Assembly: GCA_964017185.1 (NCBI GenBank)
Contig: OZ024882.1
Coordinates: forward strand, 36,194,488 to 36,258,487
DNA length: 64,000 nucleotides
Direction of reading: 5' to 3'
Source of the DNA: Rugalucina vietnamica
Taxonomy: Eukaryota > Mollusca > Bivalvia > Lucinida > Lucinidae
Shown: one piece after another, positions 59,101-62,100 of the stretch
How positions within the stretch are numbered: position 1 is the stretch's first letter
Layout of the letters: each line of letters opens with the position of its first letter
The notes under the pieces: model-generated
What the model was told of the DNA's origin: nothing
The model's input: only the letters and a program-made list of their open reading frames with translations
The model's database searches: none
Made by a program: the position numbers and the translations under genes

Positions 59101-62100
59101 GATAATCTACCTGGCTAAGCAGAACAGAAACAACCAAAAATATCACATTCATTGATTGACTGCCTTGGCAGCATCCAAAGTAAAATGTATACAAAAAAAT
59201 TTGTATACCTACACTTGTCTTCAATTTGAAAACCATAAATTACTCGTATTATAAATGACAATTTTTTAATGTTTTTACGGTAAAAAAAAAAAAAAAAAGA
59301 AGAAAAAAAAAAAAAGAAGAAAAAAAAAATGATTTCAGGGGGAAAAATGAGGACATCAAGCCAAACTGAAGAAAAAATACAATGTACATGGACTGTACTT
59401 AATACAGACTTCTTTTTCTGTACAACAGTCAGGGTTCCCAAGGAAAGTATAAAATAAAATTCCATGACTTTTCCATGATAAGTCCATGATCGGCGTTAAT
59501 TTGCCGTTAAATTTCCAGGACTAATATTTATTTTTTTGTCAAATAACATGTTTTAAAAGGCAAGAACAGATAATTATATCACAAAAGTAACTTAATTCAA
59601 GGTATTATCTTGTTTTCTGATGAAGACAAATTAGAATGCCGTTTTGAAAAACACAACTTTATTTATCAACACTTATCGAGCCAGTGAAGCGAGCGAGGAA
59701 AAAAAATGAATCCCAAAGACATCCAAACTGGCATTTCATAACAAAATTCCATGATTTTTCCATGATATTTCATCATTTTTCAAATTCCATGAATTTTCCA
59801 TGCATGGATTTTTTTTAGCCATTTTCCAGTGCCTGTGGGAACCCTGAGTCAACTGATCATCTTGAATCAGCAGAAGAGGAAGAATGGTCAGAACTTTGTG
59901 CACACTTCTTTAGCTATCAATCTTGTACCGGCAGAAAAGTTAGATGGGTGTAAACAAGATTGGCTAGAAGAGAACAGAGTATAACCGTGTTATGGAGAAA
60001 CTCTTAGGACAATTATGGTAGAGATAAACTTCCTACCACAGATTCTACTAATAAATGACACAACATGAGGTAAAGCTGTTGATTATCTCATAACAAATAT
60101 CACTGTCTATTTATTAATAGTGCTAATCAGTGGCTAACTTCTCTCTTGCAAAAATAATTTTCCTAAAACATGGATCATGCTTAGAGAAAAAATTTCTGCA
60201 ATGTGTTGTTTCGGCGAAGTGTCGTGCACCGGATCAGCGCCTTTGATTTCCCTTCATGGATAGTTCAATTCCTCTTATTATAGTATCTGAAATTTCTAGC
60301 TTCTAGTTTGGTTTGTGTCAGACCTGGTCAGAAATCCCGAAGCCAGGTTTCTCACGTCGCTGCTCATATGATACTGGTCAAAGTCTACCTCTTTCCCAAC
60401 AACTTTTAATGATCTCTTTGTAGAAAATGAATTTTTTGTTTTGGTTTTATTGAATGTCCAAACTAGAGACATTCTTGCAGGAAAAGCATATTCCTCAGTG
60501 TATGTTTATTTCTATTTTTGTGGTTTAACAATGGTCCCTGATCCCCGTCCACAATATTTCAGTCATGTCAGATTGTTCTTTCTAAGCCAAAGCTTTCTGT
60601 ATTAAGCAGTACTTAGTATGTGGATTCAATGTGTCTTGCTAAAGTACACAATCTGACTCCAATATGAGCCGCATCTTGAGAAAACGGTTTTGCCTATGCG
60701 AAAACAAAGGCGCAGATCAGCTGTGCAGTAACTGCACAGCTGATCAGCACCTGATCTGTGCAGTAACTGCACAGCTGATCAGCACCATTGTTTCTGTAAC
60801 TCGGATAGTACAATTCCCCTTCTACTTATGGCCAAACTCTAGCCTGCTTCTGTGACTGTACAGGCCGGTTTGTGTCCAACTGGGTCGGAAACCACTAAGA
60901 CCGGTTTTCTCGCGTCAAGGCTCATATGTCCAGAAGGGTTGACCGGTTCAAACTCGAAACATCTTGACATCTAAAGGCAGGGTACCCACGCTTTTGTCAA
61001 AACCAAATTCCAGGACTTTTCCAGGCCAAATGAGTAATTTTCAAGGTCTGATCACAACAAAATTCCAGGACTTTTCCAGGATCGTCAAATTTTTAACTCG
61101 CAACAAGAAACAGTTTTTCTTATCTGAAACAGCGGACCTCGGTAATTGGGAATAAGGATTTGACTTTACACGTTCTTAACTTGGAGAATCTATGTTTAAA
61201 CAAACCTTTTATCGAAATTTGAAAACGCATCCCCGTTACTAACTTTGATGCGTGTGTATTCGGACTACCTCGGCCAAACCGATTATTTCCCTTGTTCGGT
61301 TGGGTATAAAAGCCCCATCCGAGCTGTATATAAGACGGTACCGCAAAAAAGACCGGAATATAGCGTCGCACCCAAAAATATGATCAACAACGATTGATAT
61401 TACCTATTTTATTGTTCACTTGTTCGCCGCTTTAAATCTTACCCTTCTTTCTGGGCCTGACATTTCCAGGGCAAACCATATTCCCGGACGATTCACGGAA
61501 AAATGATGAAAATTACAGATTCCAGGACTTTTCATGACCGGGAACACCGTTCTACTAATTCCCGGACCTTTCCCGAATTCCCAGTAGCGTGGGAACCCTG
61601 TAAAGGCTACCACACACCTCTCCTCTGACATGTGAGAATAAGTGACAAGTGGTACAATTCTTACAGTAACGTCCTGGGCAGTCAACAATTTGTCATGTCC
61701 GGACAGAGCCAAGGCTTTCAGATGGCTTGCTCAAAAACACAACCGAATCTCTCTCTTTCATACTATTTTGACACTCAACAAATACCCTACAATGTTCCCC
61801 AAAGTCTCCATCTCACAAAAAATGTTTGATTTGGGAGATAAATCGCTGTAACTAGATGTCAACAAGTAATATAATAAACTAGGTTAGAGTGAATCTACTA
61901 TTAGCATTAGGCTAATGCACACATACACAAGTGAAACTTACTGTTTTGTCTATATAAGCATCAAAATCTGATGAGGCTGCGAGTTGTTGAGCTTTCTTGT
62001 CGTAGTCTTTGGATTTTTTCTTGGACTTCTTTGGTGCTTCGGTTGCTGAAAATAACGTATTTTAGTATATCATCATTATAATGTCAGTTATGGCCCTATG

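Noticed and set aside
59115-59465. Minus-strand frame with a Phe-rich run, membrane-like in appearance
   Set aside because: The hydrophobic run is encoded by the A-rich simple repeat at 59281-59330.
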